Of a stretch of 64,000 bases of DNA, positions 1 through 9,861 are shown in pieces; within the stretch, counting starts at the first letter, position 1; every line of letters begins with the position of its first letter. The stretch lies in the NCBI GenBank assembly GCA_963681505.1, contig OY811975.1, positions 4,314,950-4,378,949 on the forward strand. The letters run 5' to 3'. The notes beneath the pieces were generated by a model. That model was not told the origin of the DNA and did not search any database. It was given only the letters and a program-made list of their open reading frames with translations. The translations under genes were made by a program, and so were the position numbers. The DNA is from Eunapius fragilis (lineage: Eukaryota; Porifera; Demospongiae; Spongillida; Spongillidae).

Positions 1-155
1 ATTTCGGGCCAAGCTCTAAAGGACCTGCACAACGAGCATGCACTGTCATACATCAAATGTAAAAGGATGCTAAACTGGCAGAACGTGAATAAATTTATTT
101 TCTGTACACAGCGGTAGACAAATGTACCCCCGGGAGGACGCCAGGTACATTAGAC
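1..155. repeat. Dispersed repeat family R1, copy 1
   Basis: This segment is recognisably similar to 41,690-41,815 and 42,361-42,512: the same order of short blocks (GGGCCAAGCTC, GAGCATGCA, CATCAAATGTAAAA, TTTATTTTCTG, AAATGTACC) recurs in all three. No reading frame is shared, so this is a non-coding interspersed repeat. The left end lies outside the window. Confidence 0.7.
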
Positions 156-690
156 ATGAAAAGGAGAGCAATGAGTCCGCGCAACATAATCACGAATGCG
201 ATTGGTGCTAACGTCGCAACTCTGAGGGGATATCTGGCACACACGCTGTGCTAAAGCTTGTACCTTTTGCTCGCCATGTCATGCGCACATACTATGCTAT
301 AAAAGAACCGTAACGAACAAGAATTCTTTAGACAGTTTAGTTGGTATGCACCTATAATGCAATGCTTGTCGGAAGCACGAGACTGAAATAAAATTTAACC
401 GCAGAGCATGCACGCGTACGTATTGTTGTTAAAGCGACAATCGCTGCCGGTCGGTTAAACCATATTGGATATCAGTAAGAAGTACTCAAATAATATATCC
501 ATATGTAACCATTAGATAATTGCGTGGACGTGAAATAACTGCTTGGCGATGGCCGGCGTTATCTGTAATACTGTCCGGTATAGCGCGGATTTGGACGTTA
601 ATCAAATGCCCTATTGTACATTGCCCAAACACTGACGCGTGCTTTTAGTGCGACTCGTGCATGGTGTTCAAGCATGGAGCTTTGGAGCAA
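156..690. other. No gene seen
   Basis: AT-rich sequence without a credible frame, splice pattern or recognisable repeat. It ends where the PLD segmental duplication begins. Confidence 0.5.
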
Positions 691-1031
691 GCTCTTACGA
701 TATAGGACTAGACTAAGCATTGGATTGAATATTTTAAAAATAGATGTAAATATCCAAAATCCGATCCATTTGAACTGGCATGTGCGTGAAATCAGGGTGC
801 GTGATATTTGCAGTGTTCTAACTCTTTTATTTGGCTTTCAAACCTATGTATGAGTATATTTAGACATGCAGGCAGGCATACAGCAGGGACAACTATCGGT
901 ACGCTGCAAGGCAGCAAGCCAGCTTGAATTGCAGACATCCTGACTACACCACTACGACCGCACGTGTAAACTGTTTTTACAACGTTATCGGAATGAATAC
1001 CGAAGCGGAAGGGGAGGGCGTTTTGGTTTGT

Positions 1032-1091
1032 TCACGTGCTGAATGCATGCACTTTGCACGCACCAGTCGGCATGCGTATAAAATATAAATA
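1032..1091 (+). promoter_or_regulatory. Core promoter of PLD copy 1: E-box and TATA box
   Basis: TTCACGTGCT, an E-box with CACGTG, lies at about 1,031-1,040. A TATA-like stretch TATAAAATATAAATA lies at 1,077-1,091, about 55 bp before the ATG. Both are present at matching positions before PLD copy 2, where the TATA motif is shorter (TATAAATA). Copy 1 has a second CACGTGAC just before the ATG (about 1,120) that is altered to TACGTGAT in copy 2. Confidence 0.5.
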
Positions 1092-1143
1092 CGACCCCGT
1101 TAGTTGTGTCACATTTATACACGTGACTACTCACCAGTGATCG

Positions 1144-3517
1144 ATGTGGCCAGTTGTGATATTCGCTGCCGCAGTCGCCTTTGCAGTCGGGTGTGGTGGT
1201 GCTTCTGCACCCTGCTACGACCACCAGAACACGACTTACAAGGCCACCTTTGAACCGGCCTCCTGCGACACGCCATGTACCGTGACTCCCTTCTTCTCGC
1301 CAGACACCTCTGTGACGACGTACGTGGACCTCATCGCTTCTGCGACTGAAGCTATCGACATCTTTACTCCCGGTAAGCCTTGATATCGTCGATACGATAA
1401 TTATCTGTATACAAAATCTAGGCCTGTTGGCGTGCATGCGTCCAGATATATATATATCTCTGATACCTCATTTGACTTTTTTTGAATTTATATTCGCGAA
1501 TGTTGTGCATACAACTGCGAGTGTTTCAATGCAACATTGAAACGATTCCATTGACGGTTGCACGCAGCTGGTTGAGTATATAGCGTCGTACATGTGAACT
1601 CTCCTCCCTCGAGCGAGCAAGCACGAAGCGATTTAGTCATCATACAAAACATACAATTAGGCTACAGCGGTCATGGTTCACCACAAGCCGCTCATGTGCA
1701 TGTGACTGGTACAGTTAAAGATGTCTCAAACGTTTAACTTAAGTGTATGCATTTGCCCGTTGAATTTATCGATCTATTTGTCTGAGCATGGATCTTTGGA
1801 CTTGCATATCTGCCCATTGCTATGTGTATGACCTTTGTACCGTAAGTTGAAATTTATTGTCTGTGCATGAATCTGGAGCGCAGCTTCCCACCTATGGACT
1901 TACATTAACTGTAACAACATCTGTCATTTGTACTGTATGTATGATGACGACCTTTGTACCATTGAATTTCTCTATTTGTGCATGAATTTTATCAATTTCC
2001 CACAATTTGAACGTATATGTACATAATCTACAGTTGAACTGTAGCCACATGTATCTGACCTTTTGTGCATCCATAGTACAAACGTGAGTGACCTTTGTGC
2101 CACATTTTTCTCCTCCACACAAAGATTTCAGCAGCTGGGGTTCGTGCACCAATCACAACGGAACCTGCGGCGGAAATTGCGTTGGGTGCACGCTAGAGGA
2201 CCAGAGGAACGAGTCCTTCCCGGTGTTCCCCGCCCTGCTCAACGCCGTGCACCTGAACAACGTGACCGTGCGGCTCCTCATCAACGACTTCAACGTTCCG
2301 ACGTGTCAGGGAATGATAGCCCCACTGGACTGGCTCGCCTTGAACGGCATCGCGATCAGGCTGTACACCACCACCACGTTTCTGCACTCCAAATTTGTGC
2401 TGATAGACCACGGCAAGAGGACCGCCATCTCGTCCGTCAACTTTAGCCACACCTCCTTTGTCAAGAACAGGGAAGCAGGCGTGGTGCTAGACCAATGCGC
2501 TTGCTCCGGCATAGGACTTTACAAGGCCGTATTTGAGAGCGACTGGGATCGCGGGTATGACTATGTGGTGAACAATACTTACACGAGCTCTGAACTCGAG
2601 TACATCACCGATCCAAGCTTCATTCCGTATGCAACGCCCTTGCACCACACGTATCCTGGTGTGTACGTCGCACCGTTGACGTCGTACGCAAACGCGACGG
2701 TCAAGACCGCGTACACTGGACCCGATTCTGCGTACGACACCATAATGGCCGCTCTCGCCCAAACACGGTCGTCGCTTCAGGTCATGATTTACCAGATAAC
2801 GGATGCAACGTTTTGCAATGAACTGATCAATCTGTCACTGAAAGGAATAAACGTCACGGTGCTGGTGTCGTCATTTGTGGTGAGCGAAGGAGACTACAAG
2901 CATGCAAAGGTAATGCACACTGATGCCATAACCCTGAATACATTGTCATGATATTCCATTTTGCCATGCACTCCCACCTCCCCCGCCCACCAATGCAGCA
3001 ATGTTATGACTCATTGTACAACAGTGGACTGAACGGCCACATCAGAAAAACAAGTCATGTTTTCACGTTTTCGCACCAAAAGTTCTGGATAATAGATAAC
3101 AGTGTTGTGCACTTGAGCACAGGTAAGTCGCACAACTCCTGAAGGCCATCATCACACACACATACATACACAGCAGGTGACTGTTGCTTGCAGTGCAATG
3201 AATCCAATTATAGTTCTAGTAAAACATTGTTTTACTGATGTTTTACTACAATTTTACCATAATTCAGTTGCATGGAACATGTTGCCTAGTGTATGATGAT
3301 TGAGAGTTGGGATGAAATAATCATTTATTTAATTTTAATAGGGAATTGGAGTCCTGACGACGTTCCCAATGCCTCCACCTTTCCACCTTACAACGAGTCA
3401 GGCACCTCAGTGTTCAGGGACATGCTGGTGGCAGTGGAGAGTCCTGGTGTAATCCAGGCATTCCAAAATGTTTTTGATGGTGACTGGGCCATTGGCACAG
3501 ACTGGATACCTAGATAG
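1144..3517 (+). CDS. PLD3/PLD4-like phospholipase D-family protein, copy 1
   Basis: Four exons join without breaking the frame: 1,144-1,372, 2,125-2,909, 2,999-3,122 and 3,342-3,517, giving 437 aa. All introns are GT-AG, with phases 1, 0 and 1. The product begins with a hydrophobic signal peptide (about residues 1-20) followed by a Cys-rich stretch. Two HKD motifs follow: H164-x-K166-x4-D171 with an SSVN tail in place of the usual GSxN, and H364-x-K366-x4-D371 followed by STGNWS. Length and layout match the PLD3/PLD4 family (human members about 490-506 aa), known as endolysosomal 5'-exonucleases of single-stranded nucleic acid. The usual N-terminal transmembrane anchor is replaced here by what looks like a cleavable signal. 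Several NxT/S sites fit a secretory route. Substrate (nucleic acid or lipid) cannot be decided from sequence. Confidence 0.9.
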
Positions 3518-3774
3518 TTTGTTTGTTCATGAACAGGGACTATCATTTGGTATTATTGCCACAAAAACAAAAAAAATACCCATGAGTAATGTAGTTAGAG
3601 GGGTTTACTGATCATGATTCACAATTCATTTTCACCATACATGGTATTACTCCTTATATAGTGAGAGTTACTGAGTTGAGAATACGTTCAGGAAACCCTC
3701 TGAATACACACCATTGAAAAAAGGAACCTCGATAATATTAAAGTTGATTGATGTGTGCAATTGAATTGAATATC

Positions 3775-3780
3775 AATAAA
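3775..3780 (+). promoter_or_regulatory. Candidate poly(A) signal AATAAA for PLD copy 1
   Basis: AATAAA about 260 bp after the stop. The matching position in copy 2 reads AATAATAAA. The distance is plausible for a 3' UTR but not proven. Confidence 0.35.
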
Positions 3781-4294
3781 AAACAAATCCAGGCCATTGT
3801 AACACCATCATGGACAGAACTATTTCAAGCATGTAGTAGAAACCTAGGTATCAAATAATTTGACTTGAGAGAAAAAATAAACATTCACTAGGTTCCTTCT
3901 GGTGGCAACAATATCAATTTTGTTCCCATGATGCATTGTGTAGAGTGTGCATGTGTTTGGTGTTTTATGTACGTATATGAAATGCAGTTAGGTACTTCAT
4001 GTCGCTGGATTGATGTATTGCCGTCCAGCAACCATGTTGTATTTGTCCTAACTTATTAAAAAATACCTGGATTCTGTTACCAGTGGCCTTGGACTTGGGG
4101 GGCAAGGATGGTGGAAAGGCCTCAAAAGATTTTCACCATACATGATGATGTTTGGTGCTTACTTGCTTGGTGAATATATTATTGCCCATCTGTACATTGC
4201 AGCATCAGTGATTGCAGGGAACAAAATTTTTAATGGTGCAGTTCAGTTACTTCAGTATTAACATAAGTTAGCATTCTAGATTAAATTATAAACA

Positions 4295-4760
4295 TACGAC
4301 CAGTTCGAATATTAATGGTCAGAAAAGCATTAGTAAATGATATGGTGATCCACTTGGTTCCCCTTTTGTTCTCACTAATTCTCATTCTTGGAATCAAAAA
4401 TGCATTCAAGTCCCTTTTGTTCAAAAAAAAAGTGGTATTTGGATGATGATGCTTTTGACTGGCTCCAAGAATTGCACTGATCAGGCCTTATCTATCCTAC
4501 ATGATGGGGCTCCCCCCACTCCTCCCCAACCTCGGGTTGCAAGCATCCATTACCTACTGCTATATCTCTACACGTTAAATGTCTCCAAAAATTGTCATCC
4601 TCGGGAGACTGTGACCTTCCTCAGCATTCATTTCTTTCATGATGGAAAAACAACCTCAATAATTAAGCACATATTAGAAAACTTATTAGAAGAGATTTCA
4701 CTATCTTATTGGATCTTGAATACGAGGATGTTGATTTTCAAACTACCGGGTGCCTGTATA
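4295..4760. repeat. Dispersed repeat family R2, copy 1
   Basis: Aligns with 28,690-29,718 through several long blocks: a shared start (GTACGACCAGTT), the segment around GCACTGATCAGGCC, and a shared end (CAAACTACCGGG). At the point where this copy has one unit of a 20-bp motif (GTGGTATTTGGATGATGATG), the other copy carries about 14 units. A 141-aa open frame over this region is not conserved as protein and is treated as chance. Confidence 0.7.
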
Positions 4761-4884
4761 CGTTATTTTAGAGCAATTCAATACAAACTTGGGAATCAAG
4801 GAATCCGACTTCCTCAACAGAGCCAAGAATTTGGAAGCACCTGCTCTCTTCTCTGCAATATACTTTGAATCACCACAGCACAAA

Positions 4885-4901
4885 CACATACACACACACG
4901 C

Positions 4902-4971
<70 letters not shown>
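4885..4971. repeat. (CA)n microsatellite
   Basis: Almost pure CA dinucleotide run of about 85 bp. The Thr-His and Cys-Val frames across it are repeat artefacts. Confidence 0.95.
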
Positions 4972-4973
<2 letters not shown>

Positions 4974-5082
4974 CTTACTTGTTTGAGGCTAGCATGACTT
5001 TCTTTGAGCAGCAGTTGTTGCAGAACACTTTACCACATGACCTGCAGGGAAAAATTAATAATATGAAATTCAAAAAAAAACT

Positions 5083-5268
5083 GACTCAGCATGGCCGGTG
5101 GAACCCATCTAGCTATTAAGGAACCCTTCCTTTGCTCAAAAACATACCTTTTGCCTGGGTTGAATTTTAGACCTTCCGCCGGCGGTGGTAGAACCCTTCT
5201 ATTTAAGTACGAATTGAGCGTTTACGAATTCCTTATTTAATTAACTATTGCTTTGCTGTAAATCATTA
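5083..5268 (+). promoter_or_regulatory. Upstream region of the carbonyl reductase gene, shared with other copies
   Basis: Homologous to 39,819-39,960 (from CTGACTCAGCATG through TTCGGCCGGCGGTGG to GCGTTTAC) and partly to 9,184-9,300. Conserved blocks include GGAACCCTTCCTTTGCTCAA, TTTTGCCTGGGTTGAAT and GACCTTCSGCCGGCGGTGG. Its retention next to a coding start in three places suggests that it was duplicated with the gene and is the promoter or 5' UTR. Confidence 0.55.
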
Positions 5269-6078
5269 ATGGCGCGTGTGGCAGTAGTGACTGGCTCCAA
5301 CAAGGGAATAGGCTTGGAGATAGTCAAGCGTCTGTGCAAGGAGTTTGACGGAGACGTATACCTAACAGCAAGGGATGCCGCCAACGGGTTAAAGGCAGTT
5401 GCTAAGTTGGAGGAGGAGGGACTGCACCCAAAGTTTCACCAACTGGATATTACATCACAGGATTCAGTAGAGAACCTGAAGCAGTACCTGGTTAAAACGC
5501 ACGGAGGACTGGACGTTCTCGTCAACAATGCCGGCATAGCTTATACGATGGACTCAACTGCTCCATTTAGCGAGCAGGCCTCAGTAACCGTCGCGAATAA
5601 CTTCACGGGTACCCTGCGCGTTACCAAGGCTCTGTTTCCGCTCATCCGACCCCACGGGAGAATTGTCAACGTTTCATCTACTTCAGGAGAGCTAAGTATT
5701 CTTCAGGAGCACTTGCAGAAAAGGTTCTCGGATCCAAACCTCACGGAGGAAGCTCTCGTGTCTCTAATGGATCAGTTCGTGAAGGACGTGCAAGACGGTC
5801 ACCACACCGAGAGGGGATGGCCCAACACCGCCTACGGAACCTCCAAAGTCGGGATGACCGCCCTGACTAAGGTCAATGCCAGAGAGGCAGCGCGACTTGG
5901 TAAGGAAGACGTGTTAGTGAATGCCTGCTGTCCTGGCTGGTGCCAGACGGACATGTCCAGTCATTCTGGACCTCTAACGGCAGCCCAGGGGGCAGAGACT
6001 CCGGTGTATTTGGCCCTGTTGCCCCCAGCCAGTCCCAATGGAGAGTTCTGGATTGAAAAGTCAGTTGTAGAATGGTGA
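5269..6078 (+). CDS. Carbonyl reductase (CBR1/CBR3-like), short-chain dehydrogenase
   Basis: Single exon of 269 aa; human CBR1 is 277 aa. The start is taken at ATG 5,269, since the frame upstream has only a TTG. The SDR signature is complete: TGSNKGIG at residues 8-15 (NADP(H)-binding glycine motif), D60 in LDI, NNAG at 86-89, N110/N111, the Ser of NVSS at 134-137, and Y189-x3-K193 in AYGTSK. The roughly 40-residue insert before the Tyr (about 141-188) is typical of monomeric carbonyl reductases. The family reduces ketones, quinones and prostaglandins with NADPH in the cytosol. Known animal CBR1 genes have introns, so the intronless form may be an old retrocopy, though the shared upstream region with copies at 9.2 and 39.8/45.7 kb shows that later copies arose by DNA duplication. 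A TATA-like TATTTAAG lies about 70 bp upstream. Confidence 0.92.
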   Translation: MARVAVVTGSNKGIGLEIVKRLCKEFDGDVYLTARDAANGLKAVAKLEEEGLHPKFHQLDITSQDSVENLKQYLVKTHGGLDVLVNNAGIAYTMDSTAPFSEQASVTVANNFTGTLRVTKALFPLIRPHGRIVNVSSTSGELSILQEHLQKRFSDPNLTEEALVSLMDQFVKDVQDGHHTERGWPNTAYGTSKVGMTALTKVNAREAARLGKEDVLVNACCPGWCQTDMSSHSGPLTAAQGAETPVYLALLPPASPNGEFWIEKSVVEW

Positions 6079-7340
6079 CTTGATCTATACTTCTGTAATC
6101 TATTACTTACTTCAGAAAGAAACTGTACCCACGTGCACAAGGGTCAAGTTGTCATGACATTCTTTCCGTAAATAGGGGTTTTGTACATGCCTAAAGATCT
6201 AAACAAACTAGCATGCATGTCAGGTCAATGGGTTGGGTAGAGCTGTAGATTTCACTGTTGATATTAAATTACCCACTGGTACTGTGATACGTGACATGCA
6301 GCATGCATGGCTATGTGGTTGAAGATGTGGTACTTTACATCTAACCATAGCATACTATATGGTTAGATGCAAATTATATGCTGAACCAAATTTCTTCAAA
6401 GCACTGGTTTATGGTTCACTATCCAAGCTTTTGCATCTCCAATCAATGCCTAGCCTAGTTAAGTTACCATTAAATGTGACTACAAGGAATTTCTGTGTCC
6501 ATGTTCATGAAGGATAAAAAAATTGGTATGTTTCAAAGTCACGTCCCAAAAACCTTAGTAAAAACTTATTTGACTGTACACCAGATTGTTAATAACTATA
6601 AAAAAACTGCTGGTGTAGGACTAGTATACACTATGCGGTGCATGTAACTATTTTACAGCTTGTACCTTACTTTAATAGTTGAATTCTGAACAAGAAGTGA
6701 GCTTGGTTTGTACGTCTACAAATATGGTAGTCAAATTATGCACGAGCTTGGAGGGGGCGTGGTCTGGCCTGGTTGGCGTCTGCCGCTCACACCCCTCGTT
6801 CCCCTCCTCAACACATAGCCATCGAAGCCCTCATCACTAAATCACTTCTACTGGAGGAGAAATTCACTGTCGGAAGGCAGCGTTTTTTTTTTTTTTTTTG
6901 TCTGCCATTACCGTTTGCACTTAGTGCCGCCAGCGCTTCCATAAATGCATGTGCCGTCCGCATAGCGCAACGCTAATTTCGGGCACAAAAAATCTGCCCG
7001 TCGCAGGTGAAGGGGGATATGTATATACGTCCATATGGAGGTCAGTATAATCATTTTATAAATAATCCCCCCCACACGCACACACATATAAGTACCCTAT
7101 ATACCTCACTCCATTGCTGTCATCCCCGAGCACACACATATATACACAACTGTATATATACATGTATATACACCAACCTAAAACCTTACTTCATGTGATT
7201 CCCTTCATTCACGACCAGACCTCTTCAAGCCATATGTCCATGTGTGTACTGATTCATAACACGCTCACACACACACTCACATGCGCGCACACGGGTCCGT
7301 GAACTAGTAAATCAGAGAGCCCCCGTGTGCATGTTGAATT
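6079..7340. other. No gene seen
   Basis: 3' flank of the reductase gene. It contains a T tract near 6,882-6,899 and short CA-rich stretches (7,070-7,160 and 7,262-7,290). Open frames here are short and lack coding character. Confidence 0.5.
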
Positions 7341-7365
7341 CAGGGCCCTCGGAGGGTATTATAAA

Positions 7366-7400
<35 letters not shown>

Positions 7401-8817
7401 ATTTCAGTACTCCTCCATGTTAACAATTAAGTTACAACACAACCTTCGCAGTTATTCATAGTTATAACGCGCGCATAGCACAATAATACCTCATATCGAT
7501 CTATACAGGGAGATTGGAAAGTCGCGCAAAATGGTTGAACTCCAGAATTCAACATTTTAATAAACAGTAACTTTTAAGTTTGATTCATGCTTGAACGAAG
7601 CCAAGTTTTCAAGCTACGAGCGGTCGAAAAAGATCGTTCACTAACTGCCTTAGCCTGGATTGACCAAGATCAGTTTAAATATAGGGAAGTCTGTCAGTTT
7701 AACAATCTCCGTAACAAGGCACTTTTCACATTGCAAGTATGGCTATCCTCGGGTGCAGGTATGTCGTTTGGTAAAGTATACACGGTCATCATCTTCGTTT
7801 GGCACATCTGCAGTACCACGTGCTTCATTACTCGAATTAAAATATTCTGCCGATATCTTTAAGCATGGTTGGATTACTAGGAAGAACGTAGCTTTGCTAT
7901 ATATTAAGGAGATTCGCCCATTGCGTATGTAGCTGACCGACCCGGCAATTAAGAGTTCGAATGAATCCAATCGGTTGGCAGGCTATCTAACACAAGCAAA
8001 TATATTTCGGAGTTCCCTAGCCCCTTCGTCAAGCAAACAATCAAATCACTATGACTTGAGGTGGATACACTGCACAATAACAAAAGAACAAAAGGCTGGT
8101 CGCGCGGTGCGCCTGCATGCTTGTATGTACGTATTACATGCATAATTATACTACATCGTTACATTTTAACACGCGGTTTACGATAGATGCGGGGAAATAT
8201 TGGGGAATATGTAATATTCATAATTCCATCCTATAGATTTTTTTCTAAGCTAAACATGTTTAATAATCTCCAATCATTATAGATGAAATTGGAAAAGTAA
8301 AGAATCAGCAGGCATATACAATTGTCGTATTGTAACCTTTAAAAACCAGCTCATTATATATAGTTTTAACGATGTGCCTCAGCATTCAAGGTACAGTTCC
8401 GATATACACTATAGCCTATACTTAATAAATGCATGGACGCAAAAGCGAATGTTATAAGAAACAATTTTATACACCGAAAACCAATACAGTGGTATAAGTA
8501 GTGCAATCGACCAGGAATTGCATAGAAAAACAAAGGGCACCTGGCACAGCATGTTTGCGGAATTGTCCGACAATACGAGCCTGTAAAAAAAAAACTCCAT
8601 AGGGCAGTCGCAAATACGTACTGAGTTTTAAATAGGATATACTGCAAGAATAATCATACAAACCACTAGGAGAAAATTATTCCCCAGAATAATCAAGCGG
8701 ATTTCCCCGCGTCTGTCATAACCGCGTGTTAAAGATAAAATTAATCGGCCAAAAAAAGTGGGGGGGCAGCTGCCCCCCTTGCCCCCCCCCCCCCCCCCCC
8801 CGGCTCCGTGGGCCCTG
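7341..8817. mobile_element. Non-autonomous hAT-like element (5-bp target duplication)
   Basis: The ends form inverted repeats: CAGGGCCCTCGGAG at the left, and CAGGGCCCACGGAG when the right end is read in reverse. They are flanked by a perfect 5-bp direct repeat GAATT (7,336-7,340 and 8,818-8,822). A G tract of about 38 bp lies just inside the left end and a C tract of about 24 bp just inside the right end. There is no transposase frame. A CAG start fits the hAT superfamily; 5-bp duplications are less usual than 8-bp ones but are described for some hAT groups. It contains a second element (8,170-8,728). Confidence 0.75.
8170..8728. mobile_element. TTAA-flanked element nested in the hAT-like element
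   Basis: Inverted ends of about 28 bp: CACGCGGTT...GCGGGGAAAT at the left, and the same motifs with three or four changes at the right in reverse. Exactly TTAA lies on each side (8,166-8,169 and 8,729-8,732). A TTAA target duplication is the mark of piggyBac and Kolobok elements. No transposase is present, so this is a 559-bp non-autonomous member. Confidence 0.75.
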
Positions 8818-9177
8818 GAATTAAAGTTTCCGAAGTAACAACACATTATGAAGAAACCACAACATACATGGAGGGGGGGGGGGGGGGGGGGCTTGGATGG
8901 ACAAGCGGCGGAAGGTAAGCTAGACCGTGCGTGACACAAAGGGCACGTGGGTGTGAATACATTGTAGCGGTGAAGAGAGTTGTAACTTTCATGTGTTGGA
9001 ATAAGGGTATCAGTTTTATCGACCTAACTGGGTCTGGGACCGAGAATACCATGAACCATGCATGCGCTGCGTGCATTTTGTGTCCACATGATGAAATCAT
9101 CAGACCATTTGTCCACTTCCCTTGAAACCTTGAGATATAACCTTAAGACTCAAGGATTACCCGAGAGGGTTAATTGG

Positions 9178-9397
9178 CAGCCTGAATTTTAGACCTTCCG
9201 CAGAACCCTTCCTTAAATACCAATTGAAACTTTACGGTAATTGCGAATTGTTTATAGTAAAAAAAACTACAATAAATGACCTTGCATGCTGTAAACAAAT
9301 CATTAATGGCGTGCGTGGCAGTAGTGACAGGTTCCAACAAGGGAATAGGCTTGGAGATAGTCAAGCGTCTGTGCAAGGAGTTTGACGGAGATGTATA
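9178..9397 (+). pseudogene. Carbonyl reductase copy 2, truncated after about 31 codons
   Basis: The sequence from about 9,184 matches the upstream region of the intact gene, and from ATG 9,306 it matches codons 1-31 (MACVAVVTGSNKGIG...). The coding match ends exactly where the hAT-like element at 9,398 begins. Beyond the element the target duplication GTATA is present, but the reductase sequence does not resume. No functional product is possible. Confidence 0.9.
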
Positions 9398-9727
9398 CAG
9401 TGGCGGATCCGGGGGGGGGGGGGGGGGGGGTTGCAACCCCCCCCCCCCCCCCCCCCCCCCCCCCTTTTCTAACCCGTAATGAATAATTATCATTAGTAAC
9501 AATTAAGAATTATTGCTAAGTAAAGATGGCTGAAATTCGTAACACAACTGCAGCTCTGCGAGCAAACAAACAGCAAGGCAGTACCATGACGTTATGTAGT
9601 GTTGTGCGCATGATATAATGATAAAGCGTTGGCGGCTGGGGCTCCGCCCCAGACCCCTCCCACACTTTCATGAATATTAATTAACTTCCCCCCCCCCCCC
9701 TTTTCTGAAATCCTGGATGCGCCCCTG
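9398..9727. mobile_element. Short hAT-like MITE in carbonyl reductase copy 2
   Basis: 330 bp with ends CAGTGGCGGATCC and, in reverse, CAGGGGCGCATCC (two mismatches), flanked by a 5-bp direct repeat GTATA (9,393-9,397 and 9,728-9,732). It contains a G20 tract followed by a C tract near the left end and a C tract near the right end. It has the same 5-bp duplication size and CAG ends as the element at 7,341-8,817. Confidence 0.75.
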
Positions 9728-9861
9728 GTATAGACCCCTTTCCAGCGTGGGCATATCATGTGACATGATTCCTCGTGCCCGGACACATTTTCTCGTACCC
9801 CGACCACTGTGGGCACAAGCTTATGATGGAGTCGTCTTACTAGAGTTCTCTTGATTATTTA

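Larger units (their letters stand above)
690..4290. repeat. Segmental duplication, copy 1 (PLD block)
   Basis: About 3.6 kb that aligns from end to end with 16,090-19,628, including promoter, four exons, three introns and roughly 770 bp of 3' flank. Introns and flanks have diverged by scattered substitutions and small indels, while exons are nearly identical. Retained introns show DNA-level duplication, not retroposition. Homology starts at the block AGGACTAG (about 701 and 16,090) and stops after GCATTYTAGATTAAATT at about 4,288 and 19,628. Confidence 0.85.

Noticed and set aside
985..1437. 150-aa minus-strand frame over the first PLD exon
   Set aside because: It covers promoter, exon 1 and intron of PLD and has no motifs; the copy-2 counterpart differs in length, so the frame is not conserved.
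2193..2762. Antisense and shifted frames over PLD exon 2 (and 17,250-18,093)
   Set aside because: They overlap a spliced frame with conserved HKD motifs and show only GC-driven openness; the reading is explained by PLD.
4443..4868. 141-aa frame in the R2 repeat
   Set aside because: The other R2 copy breaks the frame, so it is a repeat without coding conservation.
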